Shown here piece by piece: positions 8,137-16,485 of a DNA stretch of 64,000 nt. The notes below the pieces were generated by a model. It was not told the origin of the DNA, searched no databases, and saw only the letters and a list, made by a program, of their open reading frames with translations. The stretch covers positions 1-64,000 of the forward strand of contig NZ_JAUSBA010000013.1 of the NCBI RefSeq assembly GCF_030652235.1. Reading direction: 5' to 3'. Position 1 is the first letter of the stretch; each line of letters starts with the position of its first letter. The stretch comes from Cypionkella sp. (lineage in GTDB: Bacteria > Pseudomonadota > Alphaproteobacteria > Rhodobacterales > Rhodobacteraceae). The translations under genes were made by a program, and so were the position numbers.

Positions 8137-9111
8137 ATGACAAAACCCGCAAAAATCAACACATCCATCTTCGCCCCCCGCGCCGAACCGCTTACCTTGG
8201 CGCTGCTGGTGCTGCCGCAATCCTCCATCCTCGAAGTCGCCTCCACCCTAGACCCGCTCCGCTCTGCCAACCGCCACCTCGGCCATGACGCCTACCGGTG
8301 GCGCGTCGTCTCCCCCGATGGCCGCCCAGTTCCGCTGACCTGCGGCATTGAACTGCCGTCCAACGGCCCGCTGACCGCCGCGGAAGGCGCCAACGCCCTC
8401 ATCGTCATCGCCGGATTCCAACAATCCCACTCCGCCACCCAACCGCTGATCCGCGACATCGCGCGCGCCGCCCCCCGTTTCGCAGCCATCGGCGGCATCG
8501 ACGCAGGCGCTTGGGTTCTGGCCCGCGCGGGCCTTCTGAACGGCTTTAAGGCCACCGTGCATTGGGAAGACCTTGAGGATTTCGCCGCCACCCATCCTCA
8601 AATCGACGTCGCCCCCGACCGCTTTGTGATCGACCGCAACCGCTTCACCGCAGGCGGCGCGGCACCTGCCTGCGATCTGATGCTGCACCTGATCCGCGCC
8701 CGCCACGGCCCCGCTTTGGCGCTGCAAGTCGCGGCCTCTTTCATCACCACGGCCCGCGACGGCCACGAACCGCAAATGACGCACGCAAAGCCCGACCCGC
8801 GCCTAGACCCGCGCGTCAGCGCCGCCATCGCCCGCATGGAAGCCACCCTCGACGCCCCCGAAACCACAGCACAAACTGCAACCGCCATCGGCCTGTCGCC
8901 GCGCCGCCTCGAGCAAATCTTCCAGGTCAGCCTGGGCCTGCCGCCCGCGACCTACGCCCTCACCCTGCGCCTCGCGGCCGCACGCCGCATGATAACCGAC
9001 ACCCGCCACCCCTTGGCCGAAGTCGCCCTGCGCTGCGGCTTTTCCTCGGCCTCAGCCCTGTCACGCAGCTTTCGAACCAAATTCGGCCAAGCCCCAAGCC
9101 AGCTGCGATAA
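8137..9111 (+). CDS. cdhR: GlxA-type AraC-family regulator, CdhR-like
   Basis: This 324-residue regulator has an N-terminal DJ-1/PfpI glutamine-amidotransferase-like domain (about 15-195; GGIDAGAWVLARAGLL and ATVHWEDLEDFAATHP are typical of the CdhR group) and a C-terminal AraC helix-turn-helix domain (about 215-320; LAEVALRCGFSSASALSRSFRTKFG). In pseudomonads CdhR activates carnitine dehydrogenase genes, and the divergent position here supports the same role. The chosen ATG at 8137 lacks a clear Shine-Dalgarno sequence, so a leaderless mRNA or a start at the TTG at 8116 is possible. Confidence 0.82.
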   Translation: MTKPAKINTSIFAPRAEPLTLALLVLPQSSILEVASTLDPLRSANRHLGHDAYRWRVVSPDGRPVPLTCGIELPSNGPLTAAEGANALIVIAGFQQSHSATQPLIRDIARAAPRFAAIGGIDAGAWVLARAGLLNGFKATVHWEDLEDFAATHPQIDVAPDRFVIDRNRFTAGGAAPACDLMLHLIRARHGPALALQVAASFITTARDGHEPQMTHAKPDPRLDPRVSAAIARMEATLDAPETTAQTATAIGLSPRRLEQIFQVSLGLPPATYALTLRLAAARRMITDTRHPLAEVALRCGFSSASALSRSFRTKFGQAPSQLR

Positions 9112-9237
9112 CCCGCGCCCGCCACAATGGCCGGATGCGCGCCACGAGGGTATTGTGAAGCCAATGCGAAAGCCGTTCCATTCACATCGGCCCAAATGTC
9201 CTCAGGGTGAGGCCGCAGGCCGAGGGGCGGAAAGCCC

Positions 9238-11250
9238 CTAGACAACCTCAACCAAACCACGCCCCTTCAGCAAAGGCTCCACTCCCGGCATCCGGCCGCG
9301 GAATTTGGTATACAAAACATCCGGTTCCTCCGAACCGCCCGCCGAAAGGATGAATTTCTCCAACCGCGCCGCCGTGGCCGGATCAAACGCATCCCCCGCC
9401 TCCTCAAAGGCCGCAAACGCATCGGCGTCCATCACCTCTGACCACATGTAGCTGTAATAGCCGCTGGAATAGCCGTCGCCCGAGAACACGTGCGCGAAAT
9501 GCGGCGTCGCGTGCCGCATCCGAATGGCACGCGGCATGCCCAAAGCCTCCAACACCTCCGCCTGTTTCTGCATCGGATCGGCGGGCGGTGCCCCCTCGTG
9601 GAACGCCAGATCTACCATGGCCGAGGATATAAACTCCACCGTCGAGAACCCCTGATCGTAAGTCCCCGCATCCAACAACCGCTTGATCAGATCGGCAGGC
9701 ATCGCCGCACCAGTCTGCCAATGCCGCGCGTGCTTTTCCAGCACCTCCGGCACTTCCATCCAATGCTCATAAAGCTGGCTCGGCAGCTCGACAAAATCGC
9801 GCGCCACCGACGTGCCGCTGATGAAACCATAGGTCACATTCGACAGCATCTGGTGCAACGCATGGCCGAACTCATGGAACAACGTCCGCGCATCGTCATA
9901 AGACAACAAAGCCGGATCACCCTTGGCAAAGTTGCAGACATTCACCACCACGGGCCGCTGATCTCCGCCCAATTTGCGCTGCGACCGCATCGCCGAACAC
10001 CAAGCCCCCGAGCGTTTTGATCCGCGCGCAAAGTAATCGCCGATGAACACCGCGACATGTGTGCCGCCGCGCGTGACCTCCCAAGCCCTTGCATCAGCAT
10101 GATAAAGCGGAATGTCCAAGGCGCGGAACTCTAGCCCGAACAATCGATTGGCACAATCGAAGCAGGCGTTGAGGATTGCCTCCAGCCCCAGATAAGGCTT
10201 CAACACCGCCTCATCCAAATCATGCTCCGCCGCACGCCGCTTCTCTGAATAATACCGCCAATCCCACGGCTCCAGCGGCCCCGCGATGCCATCCGCATGC
10301 AGCCGCACCTCCAAAATCGCGGCATCCTCCAAAGCCTTGACCTTCGCAGGTTGCCAAACCCGCATCAGCAAATCCCGCACCGCAGCAGGAGTCTTCGCCA
10401 TCTCCGGCTCCAGCTTGTAATCGGCAAAACTAGCATAACCCAGCAAAACTGCCCGCTCTGCCCGCAACGCCAAAATCTCTGCCGCCACGCCGCGATTGTC
10501 CGTAGCCCCGCCATTCGCCCCGCGCAAACCCCAAGCCTCATAAGCCTTTTGCCGCAGCCCACGCCGAGGAGAAAACTGCAAAAACGGCACGATCAAAGAC
10601 CGCGACAGCGTCACCACTGGCCCAGCCGCGCCTTTTTCAATCCCCGCCGCCCGCGCCGAGGCCGCCACGAACTCTGGCAACCCCTCCAGATCGGCCTCGG
10701 TCAATTCCATGAACCAGCCACGCTCATCCGCCAACAGGTTCTGGCTGAACTGCGTGCCCAAAACCGCCAACCGAGACTTCACTGCCGTCAACCGCTCAGC
10801 CTCCGCGCCCGCCAGCAAAGCCCCAGACCGCACAAACATCTGGTGATACAATGTCAAAACCCGCAGCTGCTCCACCGAAAGCCCCAACGCATCGCGCCGC
10901 TGAAACAGATCCTCCACCCGGCCAAACAGTGCGGTATTGTTGGTCACTTCCGAGGCAAAAGCCGACATCTTCGGCGCCAGATCCATCTGCAATGCCTCGC
11001 GCGCCTCCGTCGAATCCGCCCCCGCAAGATTGTAAAACACCCCGCCCACCCGGTCCAAAGCCCCCTCTGCCAGCTCCATCGCCTCGATGGTATTGGCAAA
11101 CGTAACCTCAGCCTGCTCGGCAATCGCCGCGATATTCGCCCGCGCCTCGACCAAAGCAGCGTCAAAGGCCGGGGCAAAATCCGCGTCCGAAATCGCCGCA
11201 AATGGCGGTAGCCCAAATTCTCCGTCCCAAGCGCCCAGTAAAACATTCAT
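9238..11250 (-). CDS. M3-family oligopeptidase (PrlC/Dcp type)
   Basis: This 670-residue cytoplasmic zinc metallopeptidase degrades short peptides. The HEFGH zinc motif lies in TLFHEFGHALHQMLS, with the downstream FVELPSQLYEHW segment supplying the third ligand region. Length fits oligopeptidase A and Dcp. The ATG at 11250 follows AAAGGAG at good spacing; the longer reading frame to 11286 was rejected. It stands alone on the minus strand, and distinguishing prlC from dcp would need a tree. Confidence 0.88.
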   Translation of the reverse strand: MNVLLGAWDGEFGLPPFAAISDADFAPAFDAALVEARANIAAIAEQAEVTFANTIEAMELAEGALDRVGGVFYNLAGADSTEAREALQMDLAPKMSAFASEVTNNTALFGRVEDLFQRRDALGLSVEQLRVLTLYHQMFVRSGALLAGAEAERLTAVKSRLAVLGTQFSQNLLADERGWFMELTEADLEGLPEFVAASARAAGIEKGAAGPVVTLSRSLIVPFLQFSPRRGLRQKAYEAWGLRGANGGATDNRGVAAEILALRAERAVLLGYASFADYKLEPEMAKTPAAVRDLLMRVWQPAKVKALEDAAILEVRLHADGIAGPLEPWDWRYYSEKRRAAEHDLDEAVLKPYLGLEAILNACFDCANRLFGLEFRALDIPLYHADARAWEVTRGGTHVAVFIGDYFARGSKRSGAWCSAMRSQRKLGGDQRPVVVNVCNFAKGDPALLSYDDARTLFHEFGHALHQMLSNVTYGFISGTSVARDFVELPSQLYEHWMEVPEVLEKHARHWQTGAAMPADLIKRLLDAGTYDQGFSTVEFISSAMVDLAFHEGAPPADPMQKQAEVLEALGMPRAIRMRHATPHFAHVFSGDGYSSGYYSYMWSEVMDADAFAAFEEAGDAFDPATAARLEKFILSAGGSEEPDVLYTKFRGRMPGVEPLLKGRGLVEVV

Positions 11251-11309
11251 CGTAAATCTCCTTTGCGCCAAAGCTAGGCACCGCACCTTATAAGGTCCAC
11301 CCTCCGAGT

Positions 11310-11353
11310 TGCTCTTTTTGAAATACTCCGCGCAGAGCGTCCGCCAGAGGCGT
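11310..11353. repeat. Dispersed intergenic repeat, copy 1
   Basis: GCTCTTTTTGAAATACTCC at 11311-11329, followed by a degraded CCGCCGGAGGC-like tail, matches the copy at 33458-33486 and more loosely those at 16396, 27734 and 47241. It lies between the M3 peptidase and the ABC permease gene. Confidence 0.6.
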
Positions 11354-11456
11354 CAAACGCAACAGCTCAATCCCAATCCAACCTGCGCACAAGGCGCCCA
11401 CCGCGCGTAAGCGCTCAAGCGACTTGCGCGGCACGCGCGCAATCAGATCACGCCAC

Positions 11457-12248
11457 CTACCGCTGATCGCGCGCCTTCAACCGCGCCTCAATCCGGCGCA
11501 ACACCAAAGACAACCCCACCGTCATCGTCAGATACAGAAGCGCCACCAGATTATAGGTCTCAAAATACCGGAAATTCCCCGCCGCCGTCACCTTGCCCAG
11601 TTGCGTGATATCCGCCACCCCCAATACCGACACCAAAGAGCTGTCTTTCACCATCGCCACAAAATCATTGCCCAAAGGCGGCAGGATCATCCGAAACGCC
11701 TGCGGAAACACCACATGGCGAAACCGCTGCCAGCCCGACAGGCCCAGCGCCTGCGCCGCCTCGATCTGTCCTTTGTCCACTGCCTGCAACCCAGCCCGGA
11801 ACACTTCCGCCAAGAATGCCGAATAGGCCAAGGTCAGCGCGATAATCGCCCGCCACAGTAGCGGAAAATCCCGCGTCTTCACCGGCTCCAGCCCCAAATG
11901 CGCCGTCAGCCAGTTCCAGCCATAAATTGCCGCCGGAGCCGCCACAAAGGCCACATACAAAAGCAGCACCATGATCGGCACCCCGCGCACGACCTCGATG
12001 TAAAACCGCGCCACTTGTCGGATCGCGCGAAATCGCGACAGCCCCGCCATCGCCAACAAAAGCCCCAAAACGCAGGCCATCGCATAGGCCACCACGGTCA
12101 CAAAAGTCGTCAGCCAAATCCCCTTGGCCAGCAACCGCATCGCCGAGGAGTAAACCTCACTCGCCCAAACCTGATAAAACAGCAGCGCCCCGATGCCGCC
12201 AAGCGCCACCAGCCACCACGGAAAATCCTGATCTTTCAAAGCCTTCAT
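11457..12248 (-). CDS. Polar amino-acid ABC transporter permease (HisM/ArtM type)
   Basis: This 263-residue inner-membrane permease has an N-terminal membrane segment (WWLVALGGIGALLFYQVW) and the usual core helices. The EAA loop (EAAQALGLSGWQRFRHVVFPQAFRMILPPLGND) contacts the ATPase. It lies 36 bases downstream of the binding-protein gene, so the two form an import unit. No ATP-binding subunit gene is present nearby. Confidence 0.88.
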   Translation of the reverse strand: MKALKDQDFPWWLVALGGIGALLFYQVWASEVYSSAMRLLAKGIWLTTFVTVVAYAMACVLGLLLAMAGLSRFRAIRQVARFYIEVVRGVPIMVLLLYVAFVAAPAAIYGWNWLTAHLGLEPVKTRDFPLLWRAIIALTLAYSAFLAEVFRAGLQAVDKGQIEAAQALGLSGWQRFRHVVFPQAFRMILPPLGNDFVAMVKDSSLVSVLGVADITQLGKVTAAGNFRYFETYNLVALLYLTMTVGLSLVLRRIEARLKARDQR

Positions 12249-12284
12249 CCGAATGGCCCCGACGCTACATCGGGGCCGCTTCCA

Positions 12285-13064
12285 TCACTCCGCCTTGTAA
12301 TCCAAAAACCACTTCTTGTTCAGCGCCTCAAACGTGCCATCCGCCTTCAACGCCGCAATCCCGGCATTGATCGGCGCTTCCCAGTCTGAATCTTTCGGAA
12401 AAATAAAGCCGAAATCTTCCGACCCCAGCGGTGTACCCACCAGCTTCAGCCCGCCGTTAGAGGCATCGACATAGCCCTTGCCCGCCGTCATATCGCTGAG
12501 AACCGTATCAACATCGCCCGATTTCAACGCCTCAACACTGGCGCCAAAGGTCTCAAACAGCTTGATCCGCGGGTTCGCCTCATTGCCATCCAGCACCGAA
12601 TACACCGCCGTGTAGAACGGCGTTGTCCCCGCCTGCGCGCCGACCAGCAGATCGGCATTGGTGGCAAATGTCGGCGCATCGGTGAACCGCGCCTCATCGC
12701 CGCGCACCAACATCATGCTTTCCGACCGCATGTAAGGCTCCGAGAAATCGACCTTCTCTTTGCGATCCTCCTTAATGGTGATGCCGGTCATGCCCATGTC
12801 GAACTGCCCCTCCGACACCGCCGGAATCATCGCCTCCCAAGAGATATTGGCGTATTTCACCGTGAAATTCAGCCGCTTGGCAAGTTCCGCCACTGCGTCA
12901 TATTCCCAACCCACCGCCGCGCCCGATTTGTCGACAAACTGCAACGGCGGATAAGCATTCTCGGTCACTATGGTGATCTCTTTGCCGCCCAGATCGGGCA
13001 AATCGCCCGCAAAAGCTGCAGAAAAGCTCAAAGCAAGGCCCGCAAGGGCAGCAGCAATCTTCAT
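12285..13064 (-). CDS. Polar amino-acid ABC transporter substrate-binding protein
   Basis: This 259-residue periplasmic protein has a signal peptide (MKIAAALAGLALSFSAAFAG) and the family 3 solute-binding fold: ITVTEN-like start ITIVTENAYPPLQFVD, then GYEYD-like GWEYDAVAELAKRL and FDMGMTGITIKEDRKEKVDFSEPY. The ATG at 13064 was chosen because it starts the signal peptide and follows GGGAG; the frame stays open upstream to 13328 but has no secretion signal there. The ligand is probably an amino acid, not identifiable from sequence. Confidence 0.9.
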   Translation of the reverse strand: MKIAAALAGLALSFSAAFAGDLPDLGGKEITIVTENAYPPLQFVDKSGAAVGWEYDAVAELAKRLNFTVKYANISWEAMIPAVSEGQFDMGMTGITIKEDRKEKVDFSEPYMRSESMMLVRGDEARFTDAPTFATNADLLVGAQAGTTPFYTAVYSVLDGNEANPRIKLFETFGASVEALKSGDVDTVLSDMTAGKGYVDASNGGLKLVGTPLGSEDFGFIFPKDSDWEAPINAGIAALKADGTFEALNKKWFLDYKAE

Positions 13065-13511
13065 ATGTGAACTCCCTGTCACAGAGTGGATGGGGGAGTA
13101 TGGCCGCGATTGGGGGGCGGGGGCAAGGGGGCCATAGCGCGCAAATATCGCACGATATAGGCTCCGAATGACGCGTTTCTCATCCAAGGTAAGCCCAAGC
13201 AGGGCCCGGTGCAGCAGACAGCAATCAGGCCTAGCCGTCCCGCCAGGCCGGAACATCACGCAAGCCCAAAAGCTCCGGATCAATCCAGTTATTGCAACTG
13301 CTAAATAGATTGCGTCCATCGCCTTCATGTCTACCGCGCGCCCAAGGATACTTGTCGTCCCACATATTTAGAATGAAGGCGTGAACAAATCATAAACAAA
13401 ATCACACGCCCTGCGCACAACTGCACACCCCGCACCCAAATCCCCGCCACATCCGCCCATTGCACCAACCCTCCCTTGGCGTCATCTTTCCTATAACCAC
13501 AACAGGCCCAG
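13065..13511. other. 447-base gene-poor stretch with one candidate small ORF
   Basis: The stretch between the binding-protein gene and the decayed dioxygenase gene is less GC-rich than its surroundings in the part from about 13260 to 13420. It must contain the promoter of the transport genes. Apart from the candidate small ORF listed separately, no gene, repeat or terminator was recognised. Confidence 0.6.
13231..13365 (-). CDS. Candidate 44-residue small protein
   Basis: An ATG at 13365 opens a 44-codon frame ending at TAG (13231). The product begins MWDDKYPWARGRHEGDGRN and is rich in W, D and R. Its codons are much less GC-biased at third positions than those of the neighbours, and no ribosome binding site is obvious. 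It may be a real small or transferred gene, or chance. No family was recognised. Confidence 0.25.
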   Translation of the reverse strand: MWDDKYPWARGRHEGDGRNLFSSCNNWIDPELLGLRDVPAWRDG

Positions 13512-14306
13512 ATGCCCAAACTTCCCACTCATTTCATCTCCCACGGTGGCGGCCCTTGGCCTTGGTTGCCAAACATGCGCCAGATGCTCGCCAGCTTGGA
13601 AACCGCACTCGCCCGGATGCCCTAAAAAATCGACACCGCCCCGCAAGCCATCCTGATGATGTCCGGCCATTGGCAGTGAGACGATTTCGCCGTGATGTCC
13701 GTAGTCCACCCCGGAATGCTTCATGATTACGGCGGCTTCCCGCCCGAGACCTATAAAATCACCTACCCCGCCCCCGGCGCACCAGACCTCGCCCAGCGCA
13801 CCGCCGATCTGATCAAATCCGCAGGCTTGCCGACACACCTAGACCCCAAACGCGGCTTCGATCACGGCACCTTCGCGCCCGCTTATGTGATGTATCCCAA
13901 CGCCGAACTTCCAATCTTCCAAATCTCGCTGCAACACAGCTACGACCCCGCAGCACATTTCGCCCTCGGTCGCGCCATAGCCCCGCTGCGTTATGAAGGC
14001 GTGCTGATCGTAGGCTCGCGTCTCAGCTATCACAACCTGCGGCTGTTCGGCCCCGGCGCCAAAGCTCCGTCCGCAGCGTTTGACGCATGGCTGTCCGCCA
14101 CCATGGCGCTGCCCGGCGACCAACGCAGCAATACCCTGCTGGACTGGGACAAAGCCCCCTCCGCCCGCATCTGCCACCCAAAAGAAGACCATCTCGTACC
14201 GCTGTTCGCCGCTTTAGGTGCCGCCGAATTTGAGCCCGCCACCCTGACCTATCACGACAAAAACATCTTCGGCGGCGTCACCGCCTCCAGCTACCGGATC
14301 GGTTAG
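13512..14306 (+). pseudogene. 4,5-DOPA-type extradiol dioxygenase (LigB superfamily), broken by two stops
   Basis: One continuous frame from ATG 13512 to TAG 14306 would encode about 264 residues of a DODA-type non-haem iron dioxygenase (YgiD-like): PTHFISHGGGPWPW near the start, MSGHWQ, GFDHGTFAPAYVMYP and the C-terminal YHDKNIFGGVTASSYRI. The frame contains TAA at 13623-13625 and TGA at 13677-13679, with homology continuing in the same frame on both sides. The stops argue for a pseudogene rather than a late start, because metal-ligand histidines lie upstream of them. Confidence 0.8.
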
Positions 14307-14320
14307 ATCAAAGGGCGCGC

Positions 14321-14681
14321 TTAAGGCGCGCCGCCGCCCACCAGCCATTGCGCCAAGATCACCAGCGGCCCAACTGCCAGCATCGACCAGACGCGCCGCG
14401 TTGCCCAGCTTTTTGAACGCCGAATTCGAATAGGCCATCACGATGAAGGGTCCGATCGCAAGCAGCAGCGGCCCGACCATGCCATGCGCCAGCATCTCCC
14501 CGACAAACACCGCATGAAGGATCAGCCCCAGTACCAGTAAGCCAAAGGCCACGCCCATCTTATCCTCGGGCGAATGGCTGATCTCCGCCGCCTGGGTCCA
14601 GATCTTGTAAAATATCTTCGGCGAGGACCAAAGCCAGCCCAGCACAAATGCCGCCACCGCATCAAGGCAGATGCCCAGCAA
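14321..14681 (-). pseudogene. DUF1761-like membrane protein, frameshifted
   Basis: A frame from a TTG at 14681 (preceded by GGGGGAAC) encodes MLGICLDAVAAFVLGWLW and further membrane helices, resembling DUF1761 proteins. Near 14385-14395 the likely C-terminus (VWSMLAVGPLVILAQWLVGG, then a stop at 14321-14323) is found in the next frame over, consistent with a one-base gain or equivalent loss. The uncorrected frame instead runs into the opposing dioxygenase pseudogene with low-quality sequence. It could also be a sequencing error. Function is unknown. Confidence 0.6.
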
Positions 14682-14856
14682 GTTCCCCCTGAAAACCCTC
14701 CTGCTTTCGGGCCAGAGTGGCGCAAGGTTTCAACCTCACCAAGTAAGGATTCTCACAAAAAAGTTTACAAATCAGCAAAATCCACAGCGTCAGTCCGGAA
14801 AAAGCATCAGGTCACACCGCAAAATTTCGGCTGCCAAATCTGTTAATACAGCATAT

Positions 14857-15888
14857 TCAATGATTTACCCCACAGACGGCGCAATCCGCCCGTGGTTTTA
14901 GCCCAATCACCCGAGTCTCACCATAAAGCGCATCATGGATAAACAACCGCCCCCGCAACGGCTCGCCGGCTCCGGTGATCAGCTTCACCGCCTCCATCGC
15001 CATCATGCTGCCAATCACCCCCGGCAAAGGGGCCGCCACCCCAGCCTCGGCACAAGTTGGCACCGTGCCCGGCGCTGGCCGCACCGGGAAAACGCATTCA
15101 TAACAAGGGCTCCCCTTCGCCGGATCATAGACCGAAAGCTGCCCCTCCCATTGCGTGATCGCCGCCGCCACCAACGGCTTTCCCGCCGCCACACACAACC
15201 GATTGACCAAATACCGCGTGTCGAAATTGTCCGAGCCATCCAGCACCAGATCATATTCCGCGATCAACCCGCCCGAGGCCTCATCCAGCCGCCGCATGTA
15301 AGGCTTCACCACAATATACGGGTTCAGCGCCTTCATCGCGATTTCCGCTGAACGCACCTTATCCATGCCAATACGTTGAACACTATGAATAATCTGGCGC
15401 TGCAAATTGCTGGGATCAACCGTGTCGTCGTCAATCACCCCAATTTCGCCCACTCCCGCCGCAGCGAGATAGAGCAGAGCCGGAGCGCCAAGCCCCCCCG
15501 CCCCTACCACCAAAACCTTCGCATCCTTAAGCTTTCGCTGCCCCGGCCCGCCAATCTCGCGCAGCAGAATATGCCGGGCATAGCGCTCCACCTCGCCGCT
15601 GGAAAACGCTGCGGGCGAGATCACCGGCGCCGCCAATTCCACCCTATTTTTCAACCCTTGCAGTAGAACCCAGTATCCCAGTACCGCGCTGAAACCCAAG
15701 GCCACCGCGGCCCAAACCCGAGCATCGCCGCCGGTCGTCTCGCGCAACGGATGCCCCGCAGGCAGCAGCAAATTCACCAAAATCGTCGCCAGCCACAAAG
15801 CCGCAATCGCACCCCAACGCAGCCGCTTTGGGGTGCCCAAAACTCCGCCCAAAACCCAAAGTGCGAAAGCGAGTGCGACAACCAACAT
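14857..15888 (-). CDS. moeB: Molybdopterin-synthase adenylyltransferase MoeB/ThiF type, membrane-anchored
   Basis: This 343-residue E1-like enzyme adenylates the C-terminal glycine of MoaD or a ThiS-like sulfur carrier. The ATP-binding VVGAGGLGAPALLYLAAAGVG, IDDDTVDPSNLQRQ and GSDNFDTRYLVN motifs are clear, with two zinc-type CxxC pairs (CYEC and CAVC). Residues 1 to about 85 form hydrophobic segments absent from E. coli MoeB, suggesting a membrane-bound form. Its ATG overlaps the dut stop by one base (TGATG), so it follows dut in an operon. Confidence 0.85.
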   Translation of the reverse strand: MLVVALAFALWVLGGVLGTPKRLRWGAIAALWLATILVNLLLPAGHPLRETTGGDARVWAAVALGFSAVLGYWVLLQGLKNRVELAAPVISPAAFSSGEVERYARHILLREIGGPGQRKLKDAKVLVVGAGGLGAPALLYLAAAGVGEIGVIDDDTVDPSNLQRQIIHSVQRIGMDKVRSAEIAMKALNPYIVVKPYMRRLDEASGGLIAEYDLVLDGSDNFDTRYLVNRLCVAAGKPLVAAAITQWEGQLSVYDPAKGSPCYECVFPVRPAPGTVPTCAEAGVAAPLPGVIGSMMAMEAVKLITGAGEPLRGRLFIHDALYGETRVIGLKPRADCAVCGVNH

Positions 15889-16388
15889 CAGTCTTTTCCA
15901 CCCGAACGCGGGGCAGCCCCCCCAAAACCCGTCGAGCCAAAGCCACCCGCGCCCCGCACAGTTTCATCTAATATATCAATCACTTGAAATCGCGCCCGCA
16001 CCACAGGTGCCACCACACATTGCGCAATCCGGTCACCATGCCGCACCACATAAGGCTTCGCGCCTAAATTGATCAAAGCCACCCCCAACGGGCCACGGTA
16101 ATCGCTATCAATCGTTCCGGGCGTGTTCGGCAAAGTGATGCCAAATTTCACCGCCAACCCAGATCGAGGCCGGATCTGCATCTCATATCCCACTGAAATT
16201 GCGACACGAATCCCCGTAGGCACGATCACCCGCGCCAGCGGCTCAATCACAATTCCGCCCGCCCGATCCGCCTCGGGGAAATTGGCGCAAACATCCGCCC
16301 CCGCCGCCCCAGCGGTCTGGTAGGCAGGCAACGCGACTGCCCGATCCGCCCACTCCTCCCACATCACCTGTACAAGCGTCATGGTCAT
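15888..16388 (-). CDS. dut: dUTP diphosphatase
   Basis: This 166-residue trimeric dUTPase converts dUTP to dUMP and diphosphate. The five motifs are visible in order: [43 protein letters not shown], and the C-terminal [13 protein letters not shown] that closes over the active site. Length is normal. It precedes moeB with a one-base overlap and follows coaBC across 97 bases that contain a repeat and a long palindrome. Confidence 0.95.
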   Translation of the reverse strand: MTMTLVQVMWEEWADRAVALPAYQTAGAAGADVCANFPEADRAGGIVIEPLARVIVPTGIRVAISVGYEMQIRPRSGLAVKFGITLPNTPGTIDSDYRGPLGVALINLGAKPYVVRHGDRIAQCVVAPVVRARFQVIDILDETVRGAGGFGSTGFGGAAPRSGGKD

Positions 16389-16395
16389 CCTCTCT

Positions 16396-16418
16396 GCTCA
16401 AATATCCCCGCCGGAGGC
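16396..16418. repeat. Dispersed intergenic repeat, copy 2
   Basis: GCTCAAATATCCCCGCCGGA plus GGC is the cleanest version of the short intergenic repeat also found at 11311, 27734, 33458 and 47241. It lies just upstream of dut. Confidence 0.65.
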
Positions 16419-16460
16419 AGCCAACTTATAACCCAACGCAACCCGACAGACCTTATCCCA

Positions 16461-16482
16461 CGGAATTTTCCGGAAAATTCCG
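16461..16482. repeat. 22-base perfect palindrome after coaBC
   Basis: The half-site CGGAATTTTCC is followed directly by its exact reverse complement, ending 3 bases before the coaBC stop codon in genome coordinates. It lies between coaBC and dut. A perfect palindrome with no spacer is a protein-binding-site shape, though it could also act as a hairpin at the end of coaBC mRNA. Confidence 0.7.
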
Positions 16483-16485
16483 GCG

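Noticed and set aside
11290-11456. A minus-strand frame of about 58 codons after the ABC permease
   Set aside because: It reads through a copy of the dispersed repeat and has no good start or ribosome binding site, so the protein-like look is probably accidental.
13065-13328. N-terminal extension of the substrate-binding protein
   Set aside because: The signal peptide begins at 13064 with GGGAG upstream; the extension would bury the signal.
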